Part shown: positions 1-6,375 of the stretch, in pieces | How the letters are laid out: each line of letters opens with the position of its first letter | Position numbering within the stretch: position 1 is the stretch's first letter | Assembly: GCA_018224455.1 (NCBI GenBank) | Contig: JAGTUY010000239.1 | Coordinates: 1 to 10,411, forward strand | DNA from: Desulfosarcina sp. | GTDB lineage: Bacteria; Desulfobacterota; Desulfobacteria; Desulfobacterales; Desulfosarcinaceae | Direction of reading: 5' to 3' | Length of the DNA: 10,411 bases | Notes under the pieces: model-generated | The model's input: only the letters and a program-made list of their open reading frames with translations | Databases searched by the model: none | Told to the model about the DNA's origin: nothing | Translations under genes and position numbers: made by a program

Positions 1-1856
1 TGTGCGTCCTTGCGAAGATGCCGGATGGGCGTGTTCAGGCGAACGTCGAGGTCTTGAGCCAGGTGACTTGCCAAGGTGCTCATTCCGGGAACGCCAACCA
101 AGCGATCATGTCGCCGGTGTTCCTTAAAAATCGCGCCGGCCCGCAAAACGCCAATTCGACCCTCCCAGCGTCGCACCACCCCGGTTACCCGCCAGCTGTC
201 GACCCATCTTTTAAATCGTTCATCCCGGGTCGTGAAATACTGAGCACCGTGATCAAACGCAAAGGATGCCAACCGACGCGTTGCCATTCGGCCACCCGGC
301 TCACGGGCCTTCTCAAACACACGGACACGATGCCCATGATCAGTCAATGTTCGGGCGGCAACCAGACCGGAAAAGCCCGCACCGATGACCGCCACCCGAA
401 GCGGATTTCCACCGGCCGGCCGGCTCACCCGGTCCGTGTACCGTTTGATATTCAACCGCCCGGCGTGTGAACGGGTCGAACGGGGCCTTATGGTTCCAAT
501 GACCGGCCTGGATGGCGCGAAGGGCCGATCGAAAAGCCCCAGGCACCACAATATGCCCGCATAGGAATTGGGGTCGCCGCCGTCCAGCGCGAACCGATGA
601 TTCAAATCGATCATTCGCTGCAGTGCCTCTTGCGGGGTCCGGGTCCACTGCAATAGCGCTTTTCCCCAGGTCATTCGAAGGTTATTGTGCAGTTCGCCGT
701 GAATCAAGAGCGACTTCTGGGCGGCATCCCACAGCGGATCGCCGGTCTGCGCCCTGGCCAGTGCTTCCCAGGTGTAAACCGCTTCGCGCGGATCCTGACG
801 ATGGTTGTCAAGGGCTTCCTGTGCCCAGGCCGGGAGAACATCGAGGGTTTCGGGAGAACCATGGTGGAAACAGAAATGATGCCCCAATTCACGCCAGATG
901 AGAATTTCATCCAAGTATTTTTCTGCACCCCTGGTAGTCGATAAAGCCGCCTGTCTGACGATACGAAAAGGTGACACGTGTCCATGATGCAGGTAGGCGG
1001 ACATCCGGCTGACGCCGGAGGGAAACGGTATGGCCGCATCGTTGCGGGTTTCAGCGTAGTCACTGAGACCGTGCTGTTCGAATTGCTCCCAGCGTTTGTA
1101 TCCCGCCTCCGATCCGCCACGCGTGTGGGGTACGGGTCCGACCGTATGATCGATGTGGCACCTCGCGCAACAGCTGGCAATGTCGGCCGAAGCCAAGTCG
1201 AGGGTATCGAAGCCGAGCGGGCCACGAAATGGTCTGACTGTTACCGCCGAGGGTTTATACACTTGGGTCATCCGCTGTTGATAGGATTCCCAGGTGGCTT
1301 TTCGAAATTGGAAGGCGCGGGCAAACGGTTTTTCAAGCCGTTGCATGGGCAGGATGCAGGCCGTATCCACCGCCCAGAATGGGCAAGAAGCGGTCACCGC
1401 AAGAGATTCGGTCCACCGATTGAATGGCGGGGCTGGAAACTCCTCGGTCAGGGTTAGCGCCGCCCGGTTGATCAATCCCCCCAACGGCGTGGGATCTTCT
1501 GGCTCCTCGGCCAGATAAAAACAATAGCTGACGCCACGGCAGGTGAGTTCTTTTTCAACATCCTGAGCCCCTTCAAGGATGAAGGTGTGGTGGCGATCGC
1601 TGTTGTAAGGATGGCACCCGCCCAGACCCTGGTAGACCAGTGCGGGTAATTTCAATCGATCGGCGACCCACAATGCCGTGTCGAGTGCAGGATTTTCATG
1701 GCCCCTGACGGCGTGGTGCATCCAATAAAGGACGAAGGCACCGTTCTCTGCGACAGGCTGACCGTTCAACACCCGCGTCCGCTCGGATAGATGTTGGGGT
1801 AAGTCGTTAAAAATGGTTCTCAGGTAATTTGCCAAACTATGCGGACTCCGTTTCAC
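1..1856 (-). CDS. Class II-like DNA photolyase fused to a renalase-like FAD oxidoreductase (partial, runs off left edge)
   Basis: One uninterrupted frame of at least 618 codons reaches the left edge without a stop. Residues 1 to about 475 resemble class II CPD photolyases, which use FAD and light to split pyrimidine dimers. Visible marks are VLYWMHHAVRG (about 43-53), GGSEAGYKRWEQF (247-259), SAYLHHGHVSPFRI (286-299), WRELGHHFCFH (321-331), HGELHNNLRMTWGK (386-399) and ALDGGDPNSYAGILWCLG (423-440). From residue 487 a second FAD domain begins: VAVIGAGFSGLVAARTL with GxGxxG at 492-497, an acidic E515 closing the second beta strand, PGGRMATRR (520-528), FDHGAQYFTTRD (from 534) and VGVPGMSTL (from 587). 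These match the renalase-like NAD/FAD-dependent oxidoreductases. The frame is closed upstream by TGA, so the start is one of two tandem GTG codons (1859 or 1856); the ribosome binding site is weak. Domain calls are confident; the chemistry of the second domain is unknown. Confidence 0.88.
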   Translation of the reverse strand, partial: MKRSPHSLANYLRTIFNDLPQHLSERTRVLNGQPVAENGAFVLYWMHHAVRGHENPALDTALWVADRLKLPALVYQGLGGCHPYNSDRHHTFILEGAQDVEKELTCRGVSYCFYLAEEPEDPTPLGGLINRAALTLTEEFPAPPFNRWTESLAVTASCPFWAVDTACILPMQRLEKPFARAFQFRKATWESYQQRMTQVYKPSAVTVRPFRGPLGFDTLDLASADIASCCARCHIDHTVGPVPHTRGGSEAGYKRWEQFEQHGLSDYAETRNDAAIPFPSGVSRMSAYLHHGHVSPFRIVRQAALSTTRGAEKYLDEILIWRELGHHFCFHHGSPETLDVLPAWAQEALDNHRQDPREAVYTWEALARAQTGDPLWDAAQKSLLIHGELHNNLRMTWGKALLQWTRTPQEALQRMIDLNHRFALDGGDPNSYAGILWCLGLFDRPFAPSRPVIGTIRPRSTRSHAGRLNIKRYTDRVSRPAGGNPLRVAVIGAGFSGLVAARTLTDHGHRVRVFEKAREPGGRMATRRLASFAFDHGAQYFTTRDERFKRWVDSWRVTGVVRRWEGRIGVLRAGAIFKEHRRHDRLVGVPGMSTLASHLAQDLDVRLNTPIRHLRKDA

Positions 1857-1944
1857 CACCGACCGTCAGGCGTCGGGGCTAGAAGCTGATTCGCCAGACC
1901 ATTTGCCGCTCAATTTAGCTCAATTTAACTGACCGGTTGGGTGT

Positions 1945-2106
1945 TCACGGTTTACGGGCCGAGACAACCAGCCGCTGGTTCATGCAGACCACGTCTTCGG
2001 CGCACTGCAAACCCGACGCGTCGCGGTAACGCGCGATGTCGCCGAAACCGGCGCAGACGACCAGCGCAGACAAATCTTCCGGAGTGTATGGGTTGATAGC
2101 TTCAAC
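1945..2106 (-). pseudogene. 3' remnant of a SAM-dependent methyltransferase-like gene
   Basis: On the minus strand about 50 codons read NPYTPEDLSALVVCAGFGD, then IARYRDASGLQCAEDVVC, then MNQRLVVSARKP and a TGA stop. The pattern of a TPEDL helix, an AGF-x-x-I turn and a terminal RLVV-x-ARKP strand is how many class I SAM-dependent methyltransferases end. There is no start codon; three consecutive stops (TGA TGA TAG) lie just upstream in the same frame, and no other frame continues the fold. The gene body is therefore missing. The family call rests on remembered C-terminal patterns and is moderate. A coincidental short open stretch is possible, but the residue pattern argues against it. Confidence 0.42.
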
Positions 2107-2153
2107 CTATCATCATACGGTCATCCGTTTCACATTGCGCCTGCCTCTGGATG

Positions 2154-2181
2154 TTGTAATTTTTATTGAATATCGTACTTT
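2154..2181 (+). promoter_or_regulatory. Possible sigma-70 promoter of the DUF2237 gene
   Basis: A -35-like TTGTAA (2154-2159) and a -10-like TACTTT (2176-2181) are separated by 16 bases in the only AT-rich stretch ahead of the gene. Transcription would begin near 2188, leaving room for the ribosome binding site at 2208. Neither box is a perfect match, so this is tentative. Confidence 0.3.
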
Positions 2182-2220
2182 ATGAGCAATCAAGCAGTTA
2201 AATCGACAAGGAGCCCTGCC

Positions 2221-2619
2221 GTGAAGACGAATAAAGCATTGAACGTTCTCGGTGAACCGCTTGAAACATGTAGCCTTGATCCATTAACCGGTTTTCTGCG
2301 CGACGGTGACTGCCTTATCGGTAATCGCGACCTTGGCCGGCATGGCGTCTGCGCCCAAGTGACCGATGCCTTTTTGGAATTCACCAAACGTCGGGGCAAC
2401 GATTTGAGCACCCCTATCCCATCGGTCGGTTTCCCCGGACTCAAGCCAGGCGACCGATGGTGCCTGTGTGTTGACCGATGGAAAGAAGCCGAGGAAAACG
2501 GTATTGCTCCGCCAGTGATCCTTGCCGCTTCCCACGCCGCGGTATTAGACCATGTTGACCTGTCGCAATTGAAGCGCCATGCACGGAAAGCACGTCGCCC
2601 GGACAATGATCGTCGTTGA
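2221..2619 (+). CDS. DUF2237 family protein (COG3651), function unknown
   Basis: A 132-residue protein that matches the DUF2237 family along its whole length: NVLGEPLETCSLDPLTGF (from about residue 7), RDGDCLIGNRDLGRHGVC, then VTDAFLEFTKRRGNDLSTP, FPGLKPGDRWCLCVDRWKEA and APPVILAASH near the end. The family is small, widespread in bacteria and has no assigned biochemical role that I know of. Conserved cysteines, including the CLC pair, are present. The start is GTG at 2221, because AAGGAG (2208-2213) sits seven bases before it; an in-frame ATG at 2182 lies upstream of this site and has no such signal. It is the only plus-strand gene here and converges on the encapsulin operon. Confidence 0.87.
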   Translation: MKTNKALNVLGEPLETCSLDPLTGFLRDGDCLIGNRDLGRHGVCAQVTDAFLEFTKRRGNDLSTPIPSVGFPGLKPGDRWCLCVDRWKEAEENGIAPPVILAASHAAVLDHVDLSQLKRHARKARRPDNDRR

Positions 2620-2696
2620 ACCGCGATAGCGCACGCTTGCAAACGCATCGGCTTATAACGGGTCTGTGTTATTTTGCGTCGCAACCCGCTTGACGA

Positions 2697-2942
2697 TCAC
2701 AGGTAGCGCTCATCCCTGAGCTGGGCGATCTCCACACCCAGGGCAACGCACTGCTTGCCCGCCATGCAGGCTTCCGCGTCTTCATCCGGCAGGTGGTGTT
2801 TGACTTCCTTGTTGCCCCTGCGCAGGTATAAAATGGTGGTCTGCTTTTCATCGTCATAATCCACTTTGATGTCGATGCCGCATTCACCGATGTCCGGGTA
2901 GATGGTTTTAATTTTTTCACACAGCGCCGCTTTGTCGACCAA
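2697..2942 (-). CDS. Small four-cysteine hypothetical protein, last gene of the encapsulin operon
   Basis: An 81-residue protein of no family I can name with confidence. It starts at an unusual TTG (2942-2940), chosen because AAGGAGG (2949-2955) sits six bases upstream. It is cytoplasmic by appearance, with no signal peptide or membrane segment. Four cysteines (C8, C21, C59, C65) and a His pair (H49, H50) could bind metal or form disulfides, but no standard CxxC motif is present. The middle (about 23-50) alternates like beta strands (IDIKVDYDDEK, TTILYLRRGNKEVKHHL) and the end is helical. It follows the encapsulin gene by 82 bases on the same strand with no obvious terminator between, so co-transcription is likely. 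Its strong ribosome binding site argues that it is a real gene. Confidence 0.72.
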   Translation of the reverse strand: MVDKAALCEKIKTIYPDIGECGIDIKVDYDDEKQTTILYLRRGNKEVKHHLPDEDAEACMAGKQCVALGVEIAQLRDERYL

Positions 2943-2948
2943 AGTAAA

Positions 2949-2955
2949 CCTCCTT
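2949..2955 (-). promoter_or_regulatory. Strong ribosome binding site that sets a TTG start
   Basis: AAGGAGG on the minus strand lies six bases before TTG at 2942. No ATG or GTG is near enough to use it, so the small gene starts at TTG. Confidence 0.7.
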
Positions 2956-3024
2956 GGGTTGTCGGTTGGATTATGGATTAAGCTGCCATGGCGATGGTCT
3001 GTTTTCCGCCTTGAACCAATTGAC

Positions 3025-3843
3025 CTACACCTGGGCCGTAAAATGAATCACGCCGGCCGCATCGAGGATTCTAAAGGTAAAGGATTCCGTGAAGTAGAGG
3101 GCGACGGTGCGGGTCGTATGGCTGTCATAACCGATCGCCAGATCGTTGCCCAGGATAATCTCGAAGTCACCGCCCCGCTGAGAGATCATGTAAGCTTCCA
3201 TCTCGAAATCGCCGGTTAGATAGGGGCTGAGCAGCACCGTGCCGCCCAGGATGTTCTCAGCCTGCATCTTAACCGGATAGCCCTGCAGGTGGGCGGACAT
3301 CCGGCTCCACAGTTTCGGACCCACAACGAAGGAAAAGGGTCCCTCGACGGAGCGGCCGGCGAAAACAGTCAGGCCCTCGGCAATGGCCTCTAGCAATTGT
3401 TCCGGCGTCGATCCGATGGTCAGACATTCCTGATCGGCACAATGTTTGAGCCCTTTGATGTTGGCCTGGGGCAGTCCATGGTAAATCACACTCTCCTCAA
3501 ACAGGGCGATCTTCAGAGCGGCGGCTTCCAGATTGGCCAAATCGAGGTCTTTGGCCCCACGGACGGCATTGTCCATCTCCTTGATGTCCAGTTCGAAGGG
3601 AATACGGGTCTCCACCAGGTGATGAACCTTGTGAATGCCATAGGACAGCCCGGTTGGCGACTGGTTGTCCGGATATTCCAGGCGTCCCTCGGGCACTCCT
3701 GGAAAATCCGGTCCCATTGGCCCTGTCAGGTCAATGACTTTTCTGGCCGACAGGATGGCTTTCAGGCTTCTTGCCGCTTGCGCATCGATTTCAGCCCAAG
3801 CCTGCTGCGGAATCGGTGCCAGCTCTCTTTTGAGTATATCCAT
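3025..3843 (-). CDS. Family 1 encapsulin nanocompartment shell protein
   Basis: A 272-residue protein that follows the Thermotoga maritima encapsulin pattern (264 residues, HK97 phage capsid fold) from end to end: MDILKRELAPI and AWAEIDAQAAR at the N terminus, then GPMGPDFPGVPEGRL, ETRIPFELDIKEMDN (about 78-92), DLANLEAAALKIALFEE, the IKGLKH segment, GSTPEQLLEAI (about 143-153), EGPFSFVVGPKLW, and the C-terminal RGGDFEIILGNDLAIGYDSH followed by FTESFTFRILD. Such proteins self-assemble into closed icosahedral shells in the cytoplasm and hold cargo that carries a short C-terminal peptide. The start ATG has GGAG five bases upstream. The gene lies 46 bases after a hemerythrin that ends in such a peptide, so the cargo is next door. 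The shell class and pore residues cannot be settled by eye. Confidence 0.95.
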   Translation of the reverse strand: MDILKRELAPIPQQAWAEIDAQAARSLKAILSARKVIDLTGPMGPDFPGVPEGRLEYPDNQSPTGLSYGIHKVHHLVETRIPFELDIKEMDNAVRGAKDLDLANLEAAALKIALFEESVIYHGLPQANIKGLKHCADQECLTIGSTPEQLLEAIAEGLTVFAGRSVEGPFSFVVGPKLWSRMSAHLQGYPVKMQAENILGGTVLLSPYLTGDFEMEAYMISQRGGDFEIILGNDLAIGYDSHTTRTVALYFTESFTFRILDAAGVIHFTAQV

Positions 3844-3889
3844 GGTTTCTCCATTTTCGATAGATGTTTAGATGAATCGGACGGGGTCG

Positions 3890-4405
3890 TTATTTCAAGC
3901 TGCCGATGCCAAGCCCTTGGGAGCTGGCCTGAACCTGTTTCGAGCCAGCAGCCCGTTGATTGATCTGCGCAGGCACCTCCGGTAGTTCAATGGCAAGCAT
4001 TTTTTGTTTGGCCTCGAGGAACAGCTTTCCCAGGATCATCAGGTCCTCGGGGCTGAAACGGGCTCGCGCCATGGGAAAGATTTCCGCCTCCTCCTCGTCC
4101 AGGTGGTGGGAGGTGTATTCGCCAAGGCCTTCCACCTTGATGGGAAAGCCTCCGTGATCTTTAGGAAATCCTTCGGCATCCTTGATGATCAATTCAATGA
4201 TATGGTGCTCGTTGACCGCTTCAAGGGAATCGCGGCGGGCATCGGCGACCTTCTGGAGCAAATCGTAAAAGTACTTCTCCTCCATGGTGTGATGAACCAC
4301 GAGGTGACGCACAAATTCGTCGAAACGGCTCGCGTCGCTTTCTGACGCCTGGTAGAGTTTTCTGAGTTCCTGGTGGTGACTGACCAATGCATCGATGATG
4401 TCCAT
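3890..4405 (-). CDS. Hemerythrin domain protein with C-terminal encapsulin cargo-loading peptide
   Basis: A 171-residue four-helix hemerythrin-like protein. Candidate di-iron ligands lie in HH (10-11), HHTMEE (38-43), HH (67-68) and HHLDEEE (100-106), the expected His / HxxxE / His / HxxxE order. Hemerythrins bind O2 at a di-iron centre and have also been linked to NO and peroxide protection. A low-complexity linker rich in Q, A and S (about 144-163) leads to the final GLGIGSLK, the hallmark peptide that docks cargo on the inner face of encapsulin shells. The start is ATG 4405, since AAGGAG (4411-4416) sits five bases before it; a longer frame from GTG 4420 would swallow that site. The upstream TPR gene stops 11 bases earlier, which suggests translational coupling, and the shell gene follows. 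Confidence 0.93.
   Translation of the reverse strand: MDIIDALVSHHQELRKLYQASESDASRFDEFVRHLVVHHTMEEKYFYDLLQKVADARRDSLEAVNEHHIIELIIKDAEGFPKDHGGFPIKVEGLGEYTSHHLDEEEAEIFPMARARFSPEDLMILGKLFLEAKQKMLAIELPEVPAQINQRAAGSKQVQASSQGLGIGSLK
3893..3916 (-). other. Encapsulin targeting peptide coding segment (GLGIGSLK)
   Basis: The last eight codons before the hemerythrin stop encode GLGIGSLK. This matches the LGIGSL-type cargo-loading peptides known from hemerythrin, ferritin-like and DyP peroxidase cargos. It follows a flexible linker, as in those proteins. Confidence 0.88.
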
Positions 4406-4416
4406 GTATTCTCCTT

Positions 4417-4905
4417 TCACATTTTACGAGTCACACCGAAAAACTGTTCCGGTTCCTTTTCGCGGCCGTTTTCGATCACGTACTGCAGCTCAGCGGCCAG
4501 GGGCGAATTCATGGCGACGAGTTTGTTGTGATCTTCCTGGGCGAGGAAGGGTTTGCCCATCTGGATGTGCAGCACCCCGCGATACATGTAGGGTTCAGCC
4601 ATGTTCGGCTTCAATTCAATCGCCCGGTTATAGTGTTCGAGGGCCTCGGCGTAGTCGTCTGGACCCTGTTTTCGCAGGGTGTAGGCCAGGTTGTTGTGAG
4701 CTTCGGCGAAGCGCTCGTTGCGTTCTAAGGCTTTGCGGAACTGCTTTTCCGCATCGGTAAATTGCTTGGCCAGCATCAAGTCAACGCCAGCGTTGTAGTA
4801 TTGCGCAGCGTTCGAAACCGACGGTTTGACGGACGGGCTGCCGGCAGCGGCGGCCATCGATACGCTGATGAAAATCAGCGCAATGGTGGTAATAATTGCT
4901 TTCAT
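4417..4905 (-). CDS. Secreted tetratricopeptide repeat protein
   Basis: A 162-residue protein with a Sec signal peptide (MKAIITTIALIFISVSMAAAA, probable cleavage near residue 21) followed by about three TPR units: roughly 33-66 (AAQYYNAGVDLMLAKQFTDA), 67-102 (AEAHNNLAYTLRKQGPDDY) and 103-136 (AEPYMYRGVLHIQMGKPF). TPRs form helical protein-binding scaffolds; the partner is unknown. The start ATG 4905 has a near-ideal AGGAGGTGAG ahead of it. It is the first gene after the promoter at 4938-4966 and its stop abuts the ribosome binding site of the hemerythrin gene, so the two are surely co-transcribed. The oddity is location: this product should be periplasmic, whereas encapsulin and its cargo are cytoplasmic. 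Either the operon links envelope stress to the nanocompartment or the association is only transcriptional. Confidence 0.88.
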   Translation of the reverse strand: MKAIITTIALIFISVSMAAAAGSPSVKPSVSNAAQYYNAGVDLMLAKQFTDAEKQFRKALERNERFAEAHNNLAYTLRKQGPDDYAEALEHYNRAIELKPNMAEPYMYRGVLHIQMGKPFLAQEDHNKLVAMNSPLAAELQYVIENGREKEPEQFFGVTRKM

Positions 4906-4907
4906 CT

Positions 4908-4915
4908 CACCTCCT
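4908..4915 (-). promoter_or_regulatory. Near-consensus ribosome binding site of the TPR gene
   Basis: AGGAGGTG on the minus strand ends two bases before the ATG at 4905, with the GGAGG core about five bases away. It fixes the start of the first operon gene. Confidence 0.7.
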
Positions 4916-4937
4916 GTTTGTTTTGATGATTTCCCAA

Positions 4938-4966
4938 TAGATAATCCATAGAACCTGCGTTGTCAA
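4938..4966 (-). promoter_or_regulatory. Sigma-70 type promoter of the TPR-hemerythrin-encapsulin operon
   Basis: On the minus strand a perfect -35 TTGACA (4966-4961) is followed after 17 bases by TATCTA (4943-4938). The -35 and spacing are ideal and the -10 is fair. Transcription would begin near 4931, about 25 bases before the TPR start codon. No repeat resembling an operator was seen around it. Confidence 0.58.
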
Positions 4967-5032
4967 ACCGGGGTGTAATAAGGGGTGGACGCCTGTCTGG
5001 TTGCATCAACTGGTTGTCCTGGGCTTTCCAAA

Positions 5033-5048
5033 CGGTCGGGACCGACCG
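5033..5048 (-). terminator. Hairpin downstream of the AttH-like gene, possible weak terminator
   Basis: CGGTCG and CGACCG (6-bp perfect stem, 4-base loop) lie 43 bases after the AttH-like stop and before the encapsulin operon promoter. On the minus strand only a short TTT follows, so intrinsic termination would be weak. Its place between two transcription units is the main support. Confidence 0.3.
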
Positions 5049-5090
5049 CCGGCAACTGAAAATCAAATCTTTTAATCGTGTAACCGCAGC

Positions 5091-6227
5091 TTACATGGGT
5101 GCATCGAACGGTCGCGCATAACCGGTCAGCTCCACATAACCGACGCCATCGATCGCCTTTTCGTTGCGGGTCCCCTTGGCCTGGACGCTGCCTTCCCAGT
5201 AAACCACATTGGTGCTGTTCGGGGTGCGCATCTCCTGGTCGTCCAGGTTGGCATTTACGATCAGTTCCATGGCCAGTGGAACCACGGCCACCCGCCACTC
5301 GACCGGGTAGCGGGCGCCGCTGTGGGGGCTGGTCCAATGCGACAGCGGCTCGATGCGTACATCGCCGCGCGACAGGTGCCGCGTCTGCCCCGAAGGCAGC
5401 ACGTAGGTACCGCTGGAAGCCGGATTCAGGGTCCCGTCCCCATGGCGCAGCAAGAAGACCATGATCTCGGACCGGTCGGAAAGCTGCAGGCTGAACCAGT
5501 CCCAGCCGGCAATCCCCGGCTGAAGGGGGGCCGTACTGAACTCGTGGTCCATCCAGGCCGATCCCTGCACCTCATGGCGGTTGCCGTCCACCGTTAGGCT
5601 GCCCGAGGCCTGCAGGCGGGTAAACGAGTAATAGCAGCTGGCACGCTCGGGCGACTCTCCCTTGCGGCTGTAAGCGCTGTCGCCGTGCATGACCACAGGC
5701 TTGAGCGGTGTCAGGTCGAGGGACAGGGCAAACGTATCGGCCCCGGCCTGCAGGCGATGCGCCTCGGGCGCAATGGCGGCCCGCCAGTCATGGACATGGA
5801 TGGTTGCCATGTCGCCCACCTGTTCCGCTCCGGCCAGGGAGAGCACCGGGCGGGCCATCCGTTCGGCCTGGAGATGACGGCCGCCGCCGATGTCGCTGAT
5901 CGCGGCATGGGCCAGGTAGATCTGGTCGGTGCGCCAGGCCGAGGCCGGATCCGGCCACTGTCTGCGATTACCGGGCGGTCGCAGCCCGCTGCGGAAAAAA
6001 GTCAGCTGAAAGCCGAAGCGACGGTTGTCGCCGTCGGTCAGATTACCCGTGTAATACCACCATTCGGTGCGGTAATCCGTGTGGGGGCCGTGATCAGCGG
6101 GAAAGGAGAGCCGGCAGGGGCCGGTGACCTGCAGAAATCCATCGTCCGCCGCGATCGCCGTAAAGGCGGTAAACGCGATCAACAATGCAGTCCGGACGAG
6201 CAGGCTGAGCTTTCTATGTGGTCCCAT
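5091..6227 (-). CDS. AttH/CrtC-like lipocalin-fold secreted protein
   Basis: A 378-residue protein with a signal peptide (basic MGPHRK, hydrophobic LLIAFTAFTAIA, probable cut near residue 26). The hallmark of the AttH / carotenoid 1,2-hydratase-like lipocalin-fold family follows: HTDYRTEWWYYTGNL (49-63). Later come FGFQLTFFRSGL (71-82), SAWMDHEFSTAPL (223-235) and GWDWFSLQL (241-249). The role of AttH proteins is poorly known; they accompany an ABC transporter of the LolCDE/MacB type and may bind or process a lipid-like substrate in the periplasm. No lipobox is visible. The start is ATG 6227, with AGGA nine bases upstream. A longer frame from 6350 would translate a palindromic intergenic element and hide the signal peptide, so it is rejected. 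It follows the permease by 148 bases. A true carotenoid hydratase is unlikely in this context. Confidence 0.85.
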   Translation of the reverse strand: MGPHRKLSLLVRTALLIAFTAFTAIAADDGFLQVTGPCRLSFPADHGPHTDYRTEWWYYTGNLTDGDNRRFGFQLTFFRSGLRPPGNRRQWPDPASAWRTDQIYLAHAAISDIGGGRHLQAERMARPVLSLAGAEQVGDMATIHVHDWRAAIAPEAHRLQAGADTFALSLDLTPLKPVVMHGDSAYSRKGESPERASCYYSFTRLQASGSLTVDGNRHEVQGSAWMDHEFSTAPLQPGIAGWDWFSLQLSDRSEIMVFLLRHGDGTLNPASSGTYVLPSGQTRHLSRGDVRIEPLSHWTSPHSGARYPVEWRVAVVPLAMELIVNANLDDQEMRTPNSTNVVYWEGSVQAKGTRNEKAIDGVGYVELTGYARPFDAPM

Positions 6228-6260
6228 TCTTTTGATTCCTATCCAACCCAATAAAAGCCG

Positions 6261-6290
6261 AAATAAAAAATCGAGGCTTGCGAACCTCGA
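6261..6290 (-). terminator. Intrinsic terminator-like hairpin after the permease gene
   Basis: On the minus strand TCGAGG and CCTCGA form a stem (extendable with two A-T pairs and one bulge) at 6271-6290, followed at once by TTTTTTATTT (6270-6261). This is a standard Rho-independent layout. It lies between the permease and AttH-like genes, so it may attenuate rather than end the operon. Confidence 0.55.
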
Positions 6291-6316
6291 GGAGCGAGGC
6301 GTACTTGAAGTACGCC
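6271..6316. repeat. Compound palindrome, REP-like intergenic element
   Basis: Two adjoining inverted repeats: the CCTCGA hairpin (6271-6290) and a perfect 9-bp inverted repeat GGCGTACTT/AAGTACGCC around one central base (6298-6316), linked by GGAGCGA. The CGAGG motif recurs on both sides. Such nested palindromes between genes of an operon resemble dispersed REP-type repeats. Only one copy is in this window, so the repeat family cannot be proven here. Confidence 0.5.
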
Positions 6317-6375
6317 GTAGTGACGAGGGATGAGGGCCTAACGCAGACATCGGACGCTTTACAAAACCGTCACCA

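Larger units (their letters stand above)
1857..2220. other. Gene-poor gap between the photolyase fusion and the DUF2237 gene
   Basis: This 364-base stretch has no intact gene. It holds the methyltransferase-like 3' remnant (1945-2106), a near-perfect tandem 10-mer at 1911-1930 (CAATTTAGCT then CAATTTAACT), and AT-rich sequence from about 2150 that probably carries the promoter of the DUF2237 gene. No tRNA, IS end or clear terminator was seen. Confidence 0.6.

Noticed and set aside
340..1524. Several open frames on both strands inside the photolyase fusion
   Set aside because: All are out of frame with the continuous 618-codon photolyase-oxidoreductase reading, which carries the family motifs.
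1911..1930. Tandem 10-mer CAATTTAGCT/CAATTTAACT
   Set aside because: Only two copies with a mismatch; too short to call a repeat array or binding site.
2657..2690. Inverted repeat AACGGGT/ACCCGCT between the convergent DUF2237 and small-protein genes
   Set aside because: The 7-bp stem has one wobble pair, a 20-base loop and no T tract on either strand, so a terminator call is not supported, though the location would suit one.
5685..6254. Plus-strand open frame of 189 codons
   Set aside because: It is antisense to the AttH-like gene and crosses its signal peptide region; no recognisable domain.
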